Assembly (NCBI GenBank): GCA_021296025.1
Contig: JAGWBF010000009.1
Location: forward strand, 1-5,153
DNA: 5,153 nt
Direction of reading: 5' to 3'
From: Dehalococcoidia bacterium
GTDB lineage: Bacteria > Chloroflexota > Dehalococcoidia > Lucifugimonadales > JAGWBF01
The position numbers and the translations under genes were made by a program. The notes under the pieces are model-generated. The model did no database searches. It saw nothing but the letters and a program-made list of their open reading frames with translations, and was not told the origin of the DNA. This document shows, one piece after another, positions 1 to 5,153 of the stretch (its first letter is position 1; each line of letters starts with the position of its first letter).

Positions 1-144
1 GCCCACTTGGCCTTGGGGTCCTGAGGCCCCTTCAGGTCCGGTCTCGCCAGCACAGCCCGCCATAGCGAGTAAAGCTATAGTGAGCAACACCCCGGCTACC
101 CAGAACAGTCTATTTCTTGTGGACAGGCACTTCGAGAAGTTCAT
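1..144 (-). CDS. Lipoprotein with collagen-like N-terminus (partial, 3' end outside window)
   Basis: Reading the minus strand from ATG at 144 gives 48 codons that run off the left edge. The product has a lipoprotein signal peptide: a basic n-region (K5, R10, R12), a hydrophobic core at about residues 13-29 (LFWVAGVLLTIALLAMA), and a lipobox-like M-A-G-C with the lipidated cysteine at C31. Directly after it comes A-G-E-T-G-P-E-G-A-S-G-P-Q-G-Q-V-G, with glycine at 33, 36, 39, 42, 45 and 48, which is five Gly-X-Y triplets of collagen type. An in-frame TAG lies two codons before the ATG, so the start cannot be further upstream; the ribosome site is weak (GGGG 6 nt before the ATG). From memory, such openings are common on ABC-transporter substrate-binding lipoproteins of Dehalococcoidia. 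The main domain is not visible, so the function is open. It should be exported, anchored by lipid and exposed outside the membrane. Confidence 0.72.
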   Translation of the reverse strand, partial: MNFSKCLSTRNRLFWVAGVLLTIALLAMAGCAGETGPEGASGPQGQVG

Positions 145-257
145 ACACTACCCCGTTTCAATAGCTCTGGAAGTCCCACCCGAGAGCCTAAACGTGGCTG
201 TGGGACCCCATGCAGGGGATAGGGTAGTGCCCAAGGGAGGAGAGCCAATTAAGGGAC

Positions 258-310
258 GGTTAAAGTCTCTTTAAGGCCTGGCTAACGTTAGTTTAACAGC
301 AGGCTAACGC
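258..310. promoter_or_regulatory. Cluster of palindromes and direct repeats, possible operator
   Basis: Within about 50 bp there are four symmetrical elements. TTAAAG-TCT-CTTTAA is a perfect inverted repeat at 260-274. CTAACGTTAG at 282-291 is a perfect 10-bp palindrome. GTTTAAC is a short inverted repeat at 291-297. GGCTAACG occurs twice in direct orientation, at 280-287 and 302-309, 22 bp apart, which is close to two turns of the helix. Such an array in a divergent spacer fits cooperative binding of a dimeric regulator, possibly controlling both the lipoprotein and the channel. Binding is inference; the symmetry is read directly from the bases. Confidence 0.4.
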
Positions 311-432
311 TCCCACCGCCGCCAAATTGCGCCCCGGGATGATCGGGTACTCGCCGCGCATGTCAGGCGCAGCTACCGAACCCATCTCTTATCTTTCCGA
401 TACACTAAGCGCACTAACCGGGCGCGGCTGTC

Positions 433-461
433 TTAAAGAGAGCTGTCGGGACGATTGTACT
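433..461 (+). promoter_or_regulatory. Possible sigma70 promoter for the potassium channel
   Basis: TTAAAG at 433-438 (3 of 6 to the -35 consensus) and TGTACT at 456-461 (4 of 6 to the -10 consensus) are 17 nt apart. Transcription would start near 468 and leave a leader of about 33 nt that includes the AGGAGG site and ends at the GTG start. The boxes are weak and this is only the best candidate seen. Confidence 0.25.
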
Positions 462-487
462 GAAGCGCAGCGGGCAGGCTGCACCCC

Positions 488-493
488 AGGAGG
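488..493 (+). promoter_or_regulatory. Ribosome binding site fixing the channel start
   Basis: A full AGGAGG lies 7 nt before the GTG at 501. It decides the start in favour of this GTG over the ATG at 327, which would add 58 residues with no membrane character. Confidence 0.8.
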
Positions 494-500
494 AGATCAA

Positions 501-1250
501 GTGGACATCATCAGCAAGCTATTCAAGACAGATGCCGAGGAGCGGGAAGCAATCGTGGACAAGCTGGAACGCATCACGGAGATTCCCTTGATGGTCCTGG
601 CTTTTCTGATGGTGCCCCTGCTCCTGGCCCCCATCTACTGGGACCTTACCCCGGAAGGGGAATCCCTGGTGGTGACGTTGGATGTGCTCATCTGGGCCAT
701 CTTTGCGGTGGACCTTGCACTGAAGACTGCCATCGCTCCCCGACGCTTGGCTTACCTGCGGGAGCACTGGCTGGAAGTGTTGGTGGTGTTAATCCCATTT
801 GCCCGGCCCCTGCGGATAGTTCGCATCATAGTTTATGGCTCAAGGGCCTATCGGGGGGCTGTGCGCCTTGCCAGGGTCGATTTCCTCGTGGCATATGCCG
901 TCGGCCTGGTGGTTCTGGTCGCCGCAATCGTTACGTCGGTGGAGAGGGGCCACGAGTCCAGGCTGGACTCTTTCCCGGACGCCCTGTGGTGGGCCGTAGT
1001 TACGGTCACCACGGTTGGATACGGCGACATTGTACCCGTGACCGAGGCAGGACGGGCCCTGGCGCTGGTATTGATGATAGGGGGAGTTGCCCTGTTTGGC
1101 GCCCTTACCGCCAACCTGGCATCCACGTTTATGTGGAGGGAGACCTCAAACTCTACTGTCGTGGCCTCTCTGGTTGAAGAGGTGCGCTTGATGCGAGACG
1201 AGGTGGCCCGGCTAAGGGGTGAAGGGCCCACAAATTCCCCTTCGCACTGA
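501..1250 (+). CDS. Voltage-gated-type potassium channel, six-helix (ion transporter family)
   Basis: This 249-residue protein of the inner membrane should pass K+ down its gradient. The signature is T-V-G-Y-G-D at residues 171-176, the potassium selectivity filter, preceded by the pore helix (ALWWAVVTVT, 161-170). Hydrophobic segments fit S1 at about 29-47, S2 at 55-77, S3 at 88-101, S5 at 128-146 and S6 at 185-209. The S4 region, about 102-125, has arginines at 102, 105, 108, 115, 118, 122 and 125; the first three are spaced every third residue as in voltage sensors. The tail from about 220 to 240 has heptad-like hydrophobics (V, L, V, L, M, V, L) and may be a tetramerising coiled coil. No RCK/TrkA nucleotide-binding domain follows. 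The length is normal for compact bacterial Kv-like channels. It starts with GTG behind AGGAGG and is monocistronic, facing a convergent gene. Family is confident; voltage gating is inferred. Confidence 0.9.
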   Translation: MDIISKLFKTDAEEREAIVDKLERITEIPLMVLAFLMVPLLLAPIYWDLTPEGESLVVTLDVLIWAIFAVDLALKTAIAPRRLAYLREHWLEVLVVLIPFARPLRIVRIIVYGSRAYRGAVRLARVDFLVAYAVGLVVLVAAIVTSVERGHESRLDSFPDALWWAVVTVTTVGYGDIVPVTEAGRALALVLMIGGVALFGALTANLASTFMWRETSNSTVVASLVEEVRLMRDEVARLRGEGPTNSPSH

Positions 1251-1272
1251 GGGAAGTCGAAGGACGAAGGGG
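1237..1272. repeat. Inverted repeat overlapping the channel stop codon, repeat-like
   Basis: CCCCTTCG at 1237-1244 and CGAAGGGG at 1265-1272 are perfect complements separated by 20 nt, and the channel's TGA (1248-1250) sits in the loop. A second CGAAGG at 1258-1263 and GAAGGG at 1221-1226 could also pair with the same CCCTTC arm. The loop text CTGAGGGAAGTCGAAGG resembles dispersed intergenic repeats of the CTGAGCGGAGTCGAAGG kind known from many bacterial genomes (from memory). It could act as a structure at the 3' end of the mRNA. No T-run follows, so it is not a standard intrinsic terminator. Confidence 0.45.
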
Positions 1273-1324
1273 TGGGAGCAGCCTGTTGTCACCTCCGTCC
1301 TGTCCCAGTCCCGGACTTTCCTGG

Positions 1325-1344
1325 ATTGCGGCCTACGCCGCAAT
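1325..1344. repeat. Short palindromic (REP-like) stem-loop
   Basis: ATTGCGGC at 1325-1332 and GCCGCAAT at 1337-1344 form a perfect 8-bp stem with a CTAC loop. With its flanks (CCTGG before, GACGG after) it matches the form of the widespread CTGGATTCC-hairpin-GGAATGACGG family of intergenic palindromes, with compensating changes in the stem. It lies between two convergent genes and may cap both transcripts, but neither side has a run of T. Confidence 0.5.
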
Positions 1345-1408
1345 GACGGGGCAGGCTTTCGCCACACCCAGCGTTCTGTCGCCAGGGGAGAGGGAACACG
1401 GGAAATGA

Positions 1409-2557
1409 TCAGCGTCTGAAGAGGGCGGCGATGCGCTGGCCCACGATGTCATCTTCGCCGTCCCTGAGGCCGAAGACGTGGATTATGATCTGCTCTTCGC
1501 CATCCCGCACGCGGGTCCAGATGGGCGGGTCCCCATCCTTCAACCTGGCCACAACGTCGCGTCCCGTCATGCCAGCCACCTGGGGGTCGATGGTCAAGGT
1601 GAGGCCGAAGGCTTGGTGCCCGATCACGTTGTTGATTAGCTCGGCTGTCAGGCCCGGGATGCCCTGGAGGTGGGACAGGATGGCCCTGGACTTGCTCTCG
1701 GAGTCCGCCAGCCTCTCCTCGTGGTTCATGGTCATCCAGCGACGCACCGCGGCCAGCACCCCCATCATCTCCTGCCTGTCCACCTTCTGGGGCCTGCCGA
1801 TGCCGCGGATCCGCCGTCCCTCGTAGCCCACGAAGGAGTGCAGGGATATCTTTCGCACCATCTCCTTGGTCCCCAGGGCCAGGCCCGTAGATTGGGCGGA
1901 CCCCATGTATTTGGCGGCTATACACTGGAAGTCGGCCCCTGCACGGACGTACTTGCCGAAGAGCTCCAGGGGATATATCTGACCAGCCGAGTCCACCAGG
2001 ACGGGCAGGTCGTGGTCCTTGGCGACCCTGAGCGTGTCTTCGAAAGAGAGAGCCTTCGGGTCGGGGTACTGCTCGGTGGCGTAGTACACCACCGCGGCGG
2101 TGTTGGGGCCTATGGAGGCTTCCAGGTCCTCGGTCGTGGTGCCATCTTCGCTCCCGAAGTTGACCAGTTTGGCGCCGGCCAGCTCCAGGCACCTGTCGTA
2201 CCAGTACCGCTGCCGCGTCTGGATGAGGATTTCGTTTTTCATTCCCGTGGTATCGGGAAGCTGCTGTATCCAGGCATCGTCATCGCCAGCCATAACCGCC
2301 GCCGTTGCCAGGGTGAGGGCAGACCCAGCGCCCGATGTCACGTAGGCGGCGGGCACATCCGCCATCTCCGCCACGGCAGCCCCAACCTTCTCTTGGAGCT
2401 CCATAAGGGGGATGTAGGCGCCGTTGGCCCGATCCATGGCCTCCCTGACCTCGGGCACGGGGACGGAGCCTCCCAGCAGGGTAAGGCTGCCGATGGCGTT
2501 GATAATGGGAGTGGCTCCCAGCTCCTTGTATATGCTGCCCCAATCGTCTGATGCCAT
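1409..2557 (-). CDS. SelA/DgaE-like PLP-dependent enzyme (aminotransferase class V fold)
   Basis: This 382-residue soluble protein belongs to the fold-type I PLP family that includes selenocysteine synthase SelA and D-glucosaminate-6-phosphate ammonia-lyase DgaE. The N-terminal part has the family pattern G-S-L-T-L-L-G-G-S followed by E-V-R-E-A-M (23-41) and L-M-E-L-Q-E-K-V-G (51-59). T-S-G-A-G-S at 74-79 is the likely phosphate cup. D189 in V-L-V-D-S-A should contact the pyridine nitrogen. K216 in A-A-K-Y-M-G-S-A-Q-S-T-G is the expected Schiff-base lysine. It is far shorter than true SelA (about 460 residues) and lacks its N-terminal tRNA-binding extension, so a lyase, aldolase or aminotransferase-like role on a small amino compound is more likely. 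The ATG at 2557 has AGGAGG 5 nt upstream. It is divergent from the amidohydrolase, which suggests a shared pathway. Substrate unknown. Confidence 0.85.
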   Translation of the reverse strand: MASDDWGSIYKELGATPIINAIGSLTLLGGSVPVPEVREAMDRANGAYIPLMELQEKVGAAVAEMADVPAAYVTSGAGSALTLATAAVMAGDDDAWIQQLPDTTGMKNEILIQTRQRYWYDRCLELAGAKLVNFGSEDGTTTEDLEASIGPNTAAVVYYATEQYPDPKALSFEDTLRVAKDHDLPVLVDSAGQIYPLELFGKYVRAGADFQCIAAKYMGSAQSTGLALGTKEMVRKISLHSFVGYEGRRIRGIGRPQKVDRQEMMGVLAAVRRWMTMNHEERLADSESKSRAILSHLQGIPGLTAELINNVIGHQAFGLTLTIDPQVAGMTGRDVVARLKDGDPPIWTRVRDGEEQIIIHVFGLRDGEDDIVGQRIAALFRR

Positions 2558-2562
2558 CTTTT

Positions 2563-2568
2563 CCTCCT
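2563..2568 (-). promoter_or_regulatory. Ribosome binding site fixing the PLP enzyme start
   Basis: The complement reads AGGAGG, 5 nt before the ATG at 2557. The open frame continues upstream to 2650, but that extension (rich in G, P and R) has no comparable site and no resemblance to the family. Confidence 0.8.
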
Positions 2569-2695
2569 CTGTTCGGTGCGGGCCCCGGGGTCGGGTTATC
2601 TTAGTCCAATATCCCCCGGACATAGCTATCCTATCACCTGGGCCAGCCACGGGAAAGAGTGCGGAGCCTTAGGGGATAACATGGGGCTGCTTGCC

Positions 2696-2724
2696 TTGGC
2701 GATAGCCCGGAATCCCCCTATACT
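2696..2724 (+). promoter_or_regulatory. Likely sigma70 promoter for the amidohydrolase
   Basis: TTGGCG at 2696-2701 (4 of 6 to TTGACA) and TATACT at 2719-2724 (5 of 6 to TATAAT) are separated by the ideal 17 nt. Transcription would begin near 2731 and give a leader of about 28 nt before the ATG at 2759. The promoter lies downstream of the alternative ATG at 2681, which supports the shorter protein. Confidence 0.55.
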
Positions 2725-2748
2725 CCAGCCAACGGGACACCATCGGAA

Positions 2749-2753
2749 AGGAG
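2749..2753 (+). promoter_or_regulatory. Ribosome binding site fixing the amidohydrolase start
   Basis: AGGAG lies 5 nt before the ATG at 2759. The in-frame ATG at 2681 has only a poor GGGGAT before it. Confidence 0.75.
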
Positions 2754-2758
2754 ACAGC

Positions 2759-4447
2759 ATGGCACAAGAATCAAGTAGAGCCGACTGCATCTTCCACAAC
2801 GGCAAGGTGGTCACTGTCGACGGGTCCGACTCCATCCAGCAGGCTATCGCCGTCAGCGGGAACACCATCAGGGCTGTGGGTTCCAACGACGACGTCCTTT
2901 CCCTGGCAGGGCCAGGCGCCCGGGTCATCGACCTGGGAGGCCGCACCATGGTGCCTGGGATCATCGACACCCACGCCCACATGGACAGAGAAGGGCTCAA
3001 GGGCATGTTTCCGTCCCTGGCGGGGGTGTCTTCCATACAGGATGTCCTGGCTGTGGTGAAACGGGAGGTTGACCGCACGCCTCCGGGGCAATGGGTGGTA
3101 ACCATGCCCATAGGGGATCCGCCCAACTTCTCCGGTGTGCCCGAGAAGCTGGCCGAGGGTCGCTATCCCACCCGCTGGGAGCTGGACCAGGTGTCCCCAG
3201 ACAACCCGGTGTACATCCGGGGTATCTGGACGGCCTGGAACGTGCCTCCGTCGGTGTCCGTTGCCAACAGCCAAGCGTTGAAACTGGCGAGGATAGACAG
3301 GGACACCGCCAGCCCCGACGCCAGCGTGATCATAGAGCGGGACGAGAACGACGAGCCTACGGGCGTGTTCGTCGATGCCAACCGCTTTCCCACGGTGGAA
3401 TTCAACCTGATGAGGGTGGTGCCCCGCTTCACCCATGCTCAGCGGGTGGCTGCCCTGAGGGAGTCCATGCGCTTGTACAACTCCGTCGGTACGACGTCCA
3501 TCTACGAGGGACACGGAATTGCGCCAGAGGTTATGGACGTTTACAAAGAGGTGTGGGATGCGGGGGAGATGAACGTCCGCTCCTACCTTGTGGTGAGCCC
3601 CACCTGGAAGTCTCTTGGGGAGGCGGAAGATGATATGGCCCGCTGGGGATACTTCGCATCTGGTATGGGTTTCGGTGACGATATGCTGAGGGTCGGGGGA
3701 TATTTCATCCAAGCCAGCAGCGTTCCCTACGTTGCCGAGACCCGCTCAGCGGAGCTCCCCTACACCGGCTGGGCCGGGTTTGCCGAGAGCCACTACTCAT
3801 CCGAGGAGTTCAGAGAGCTGGTCCGCATGGCGGCTCGACATAATCTTAGGGTCAATGCACTAGTCGGGCAGGACGCCGATGGCGCTCTCGACCTGTTCGA
3901 GGATATCCACAGATCCACGCCTATCGATGGGCGCAGGTGGGTGTGGATTCATGCCCGTCAACTGACACGCCCCCAGGTGGTGCGTATTAGGGACCTGGGG
4001 ATGCTGATGGAGACTCTGCCCCTAACGGAGCTGTGGCTGCGGGGAAACCGGTACTTCGACACACCCCATCTCGCCGACATAGCTGTCAGCCACAGGACTT
4101 ACCTGGAAGAAGGAGCGCGGTATGCCCTGGGCACCGACAACAAGCCCTACAACCCCTTCGCCACCCTATGGGCGGCTGTCGTCCGCAAGGAAAGGCATAC
4201 CGGGACGGTGCTGGGGGCAGGGCAGGTGCTGGACCGCCTGGAGGCCTTGCGGGCATTCACCCAGTTCGGGGCCTACTTCACCTTCGATGAGCACCGCCTG
4301 GGCTCCTTGGAGCGGGGGAAGCTGGCGGACCTGGCTGTGCTGTCCGACGACCTGCTGACCATGCCCGAGGATGGCATCCCCGAGCTGCGCTCCCTCCTGA
4401 CCATGGTGGGAGGCAGGATCGTTCACCAGGATGAGGACTTCTCCTAG
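2759..4447 (+). CDS. Amidohydrolase, YtcJ-like (Amidohydro_3 family)
   Basis: This 562-residue cytoplasmic protein has the amidohydrolase-superfamily layout: a beta-sandwich half (about 9-66), a TIM-barrel core, and a closing beta-sandwich (about 514-557, L-G-S-L-E-R-G-K-L-A-D-L-A-V-L). Metal-site motifs present are H72-A-H74 in P-G-I-I-D-T-H-A-H, H398 in V-W-I-H-A-R, and D460 in A-L-G-T-D-N-K-P. Family members hydrolyse amide, formamide or related C-N bonds using bound metal. Two usual positions look changed: the strand normally reading K-L-F-A-D-G is G-Y-F-I-Q-A-S (314-320), and the usual H-A-I-G-D reads N-A-L-V-G (366-370). The length is typical for YtcJ-like proteins. It starts at 2759 on promoter and ribosome-site evidence and ends 33 nt before the convergent hydrolase. 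Family is confident; substrate and even catalytic competence are open. Confidence 0.88.
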   Translation: MAQESSRADCIFHNGKVVTVDGSDSIQQAIAVSGNTIRAVGSNDDVLSLAGPGARVIDLGGRTMVPGIIDTHAHMDREGLKGMFPSLAGVSSIQDVLAVVKREVDRTPPGQWVVTMPIGDPPNFSGVPEKLAEGRYPTRWELDQVSPDNPVYIRGIWTAWNVPPSVSVANSQALKLARIDRDTASPDASVIIERDENDEPTGVFVDANRFPTVEFNLMRVVPRFTHAQRVAALRESMRLYNSVGTTSIYEGHGIAPEVMDVYKEVWDAGEMNVRSYLVVSPTWKSLGEAEDDMARWGYFASGMGFGDDMLRVGGYFIQASSVPYVAETRSAELPYTGWAGFAESHYSSEEFRELVRMAARHNLRVNALVGQDADGALDLFEDIHRSTPIDGRRWVWIHARQLTRPQVVRIRDLGMLMETLPLTELWLRGNRYFDTPHLADIAVSHRTYLEEGARYALGTDNKPYNPFATLWAAVVRKERHTGTVLGAGQVLDRLEALRAFTQFGAYFTFDEHRLGSLERGKLADLAVLSDDLLTMPEDGIPELRSLLTMVGGRIVHQDEDFS

Positions 4448-4480
4448 TACTGCCCCCTGGAGAGTTGGTCTGAGAGGCTG

Positions 4481-5153
4481 CTAGGCCAGGAAGCCCTCTA
4501 CGATCTTCCAGGCTGGCTCCCGCTGGCCTGTGTAGAAGTGGTCCCCGTTCAGGACCGAGGCGTAGGCCACATGGTCCAGCTCGCCGGACAGCTTCTCCAG
4601 CTCCCCGCCGAGGCCGGCAAATCCCATCAGCGAGTTGGACTGGCCTCGCTCGACCCCTTCCAAGCTGCCCAGGGTCACCAGGGTGGGCACCTTGACGTTG
4701 GGCAGGAGACCTATCACATCGTACTTTTCGCCGGGCCCGTACTTGTCCAGGAAAACCCCGGCGGTCAGAAGGTTGGCGCTGGGATAACGCACCTCCATCA
4801 GGGCCTCGGGATGGCCGTCGGAGATGTGCTTCTGGGCCTCCTCCAGCTGCTCAACGTACTTGCCCCAGTCGTCCATGCTTTGGTAGGTGTTGTAAGAGAA
4901 TCGTGGAGGAGAGCTGGCAACCATGCTCTTGATGCGGGAGTCCTTCTCGGTAGCCATATAGTAGATGGACTTGACTGCACCCAAGCTGTGTCCCCAGAGA
5001 CCGATGTTCCGGTAGCCCGCACCCTGGGCAAATGAGATCCATGCATCCCAGTCTTGGCAGCAATCGTCGACCATCTCGTAGGCGGCCCCGAACCGCTGCC
5101 CGTCCATGGGTCCCCGGCTGACCGGGTCGTGGCCCCGGTTATTCACCCTCAGC
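4481..5153 (-). CDS. Alpha/beta hydrolase (partial, N-terminus outside window)
   Basis: The frame is open to the right edge, and the first visible residues (L-R-V-N-N-R-G-H-D) are an internal strand of the fold, so the GTG at 5146 is not the true start. At least one more strand and the oxyanion-hole loop must lie outside. Numbering from that GTG, the nucleophile elbow is G52-H-S54-L-G56 in G-L-W-G-H-S-L-G-A. The catalytic histidine is probably H203 in N-G-D-H-F-Y. The acid position after the strand V-P-T-L-V-T-L-G-S has no aspartate, but E163 or E166 could serve. Helical lid-like sequence lies between about 85 and 150. The visible 223 residues are most of a roughly 280-300-residue protein. 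It resembles esterase-type or DUF1749-like serine hydrolases; this subfamily call is from memory. It is convergent with the amidohydrolase, with no clear terminator between. Substrate unknown. Confidence 0.82.
   Translation of the reverse strand, partial: LRVNNRGHDPVSRGPMDGQRFGAAYEMVDDCCQDWDAWISFAQGAGYRNIGLWGHSLGAVKSIYYMATEKDSRIKSMVASSPPRFSYNTYQSMDDWGKYVEQLEEAQKHISDGHPEALMEVRYPSANLLTAGVFLDKYGPGEKYDVIGLLPNVKVPTLVTLGSLEGVERGQSNSLMGFAGLGGELEKLSGELDHVAYASVLNGDHFYTGQREPAWKIVEGFLA

Larger units (their letters stand above)
145..500. other. Divergent intergenic region between lipoprotein and potassium channel
   Basis: These 356 bp separate two outward-facing genes, so both promoters should lie here. 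The left part has a small GC hairpin (CCCC at 206-209, GGGG at 215-218, 5-nt loop). A weak minus-strand promoter can be drawn for the lipoprotein: TTGGCT (complement of 243-248) and TACCCT (complement of 221-226), 16 nt apart. The centre, 258-310, is richer in A and T than its surroundings and full of palindromes (own entry). The stretch 327-500 is open in the channel's frame, but its translation is compositionally unlike the channel and no good ribosome site precedes it. No tRNA or other RNA gene is evident. Confidence 0.6.

Noticed and set aside
80..274. 64-codon plus-strand open frame
   Set aside because: It is partly antisense to the lipoprotein signal peptide, has no ribosome site, and its end is the TTAAAG palindrome; it looks like chance.
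327..500. N-terminal extension of the channel from ATG at 327
   Set aside because: A perfect AGGAGG sits 7 nt before GTG 501, the extension is cysteine-rich with no membrane or family character, and no ribosome site precedes 327.
1325..1344. Rho-independent terminator for the channel or PLP gene
   Set aside because: The stem is good, but the sequence after it is GACGGGG on one side and CCAGGAAAG on the other, with no T-tract.
1670..2551. Long plus-strand open frame (293 codons) opposite the PLP gene
   Set aside because: Antisense shadow of a well-recognised gene in high-GC DNA; its composition is rich in G, H and V with no motifs.
1409..2557. Calling the PLP enzyme true selenocysteine synthase (selA)
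   Set aside because: It is about 80 residues too short, lacks the N-terminal tRNA-binding part, and no selB, selD or tRNA-Sec is nearby.
2558..2650. N-terminal extension of the PLP enzyme to 2650
   Set aside because: AGGAGG 5 nt before ATG 2557 defines the start, and the extension is low-complexity G/P/R-rich sequence.
2576..2758. N-terminal extension of the amidohydrolase (frame open from 2576, ATG at 2681)
   Set aside because: The best promoter (2696-2724) and ribosome site (2749-2753) both lie downstream of these starts, and homologous sequence begins only near residue 9 of the shorter form.
2771..3712. Long minus-strand open frame (313 codons) opposite the amidohydrolase
   Set aside because: Antisense shadow produced by GC-biased codons; rich in H, G, P and V and with no recognisable domain.
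4448..4480. Intrinsic terminator between the convergent amidohydrolase and alpha/beta hydrolase
   Set aside because: Only a CCTGG/CCAGG pairing with a loop of over 20 nt, reaching into the hydrolase gene, is possible, with no T-run.

Overview
The window looks like GC-rich bacterial chromosome with strong G/C preference at third codon positions and clear Shine-Dalgarno sequences before most starts. The gene mix suggests an environmental Chloroflexota of the Dehalococcoidia/SAR202 type: a lipoprotein whose mature end opens with collagen-like Gly-X-Y triplets, a YtcJ-like amidohydrolase, a SelA-fold PLP enzyme and an alpha/beta hydrolase. This placement is an inference from remembered family distributions; no marker gene is present. 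Nothing points to a plasmid, phage, transposon or CRISPR locus.

Layout. At the left edge, on the minus strand, is the first 48 codons of a lipoprotein (1-144), too short for routine ORF calling. A 356-bp spacer (145-500) follows, holding a cluster of TTAAAG/CTAACG palindromes and direct repeats. A plus-strand gene (501-1250) encodes a six-helix potassium channel with a TVGYGD filter. The spacer after it (1251-1408) carries two palindromic repeat-like elements, one of which overlaps the channel's stop codon.

A divergent pair follows. The minus-strand gene (1409-2557) encodes a SelA/DgaE-like PLP enzyme, and the plus-strand gene (2759-4447) encodes an Amidohydro_3 (YtcJ-like) metal-dependent hydrolase. 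They share a 201-bp intergenic region with a good sigma70-type promoter facing the amidohydrolase. Convergent to it, at the right edge, is a minus-strand alpha/beta hydrolase (4481-5153) that lacks its N-terminus.

How the genes may work together. The PLP enzyme/amidohydrolase pair could be a small catabolic unit in which an amide or N-acyl bond is hydrolysed and an amino compound is then processed by PLP chemistry. The alpha/beta hydrolase could supply an esterase step, and the truncated lipoprotein may be a transporter binding protein. All of this is inferred from adjacency; no substrate can be read from the sequence. The most useful oddities are the amidohydrolase's apparent loss of two usual active-site positions, the operator-like cluster at 258-310, and the repeat that seems to form the channel's C-terminal end. 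I see no convincing evidence of a wholly new system.
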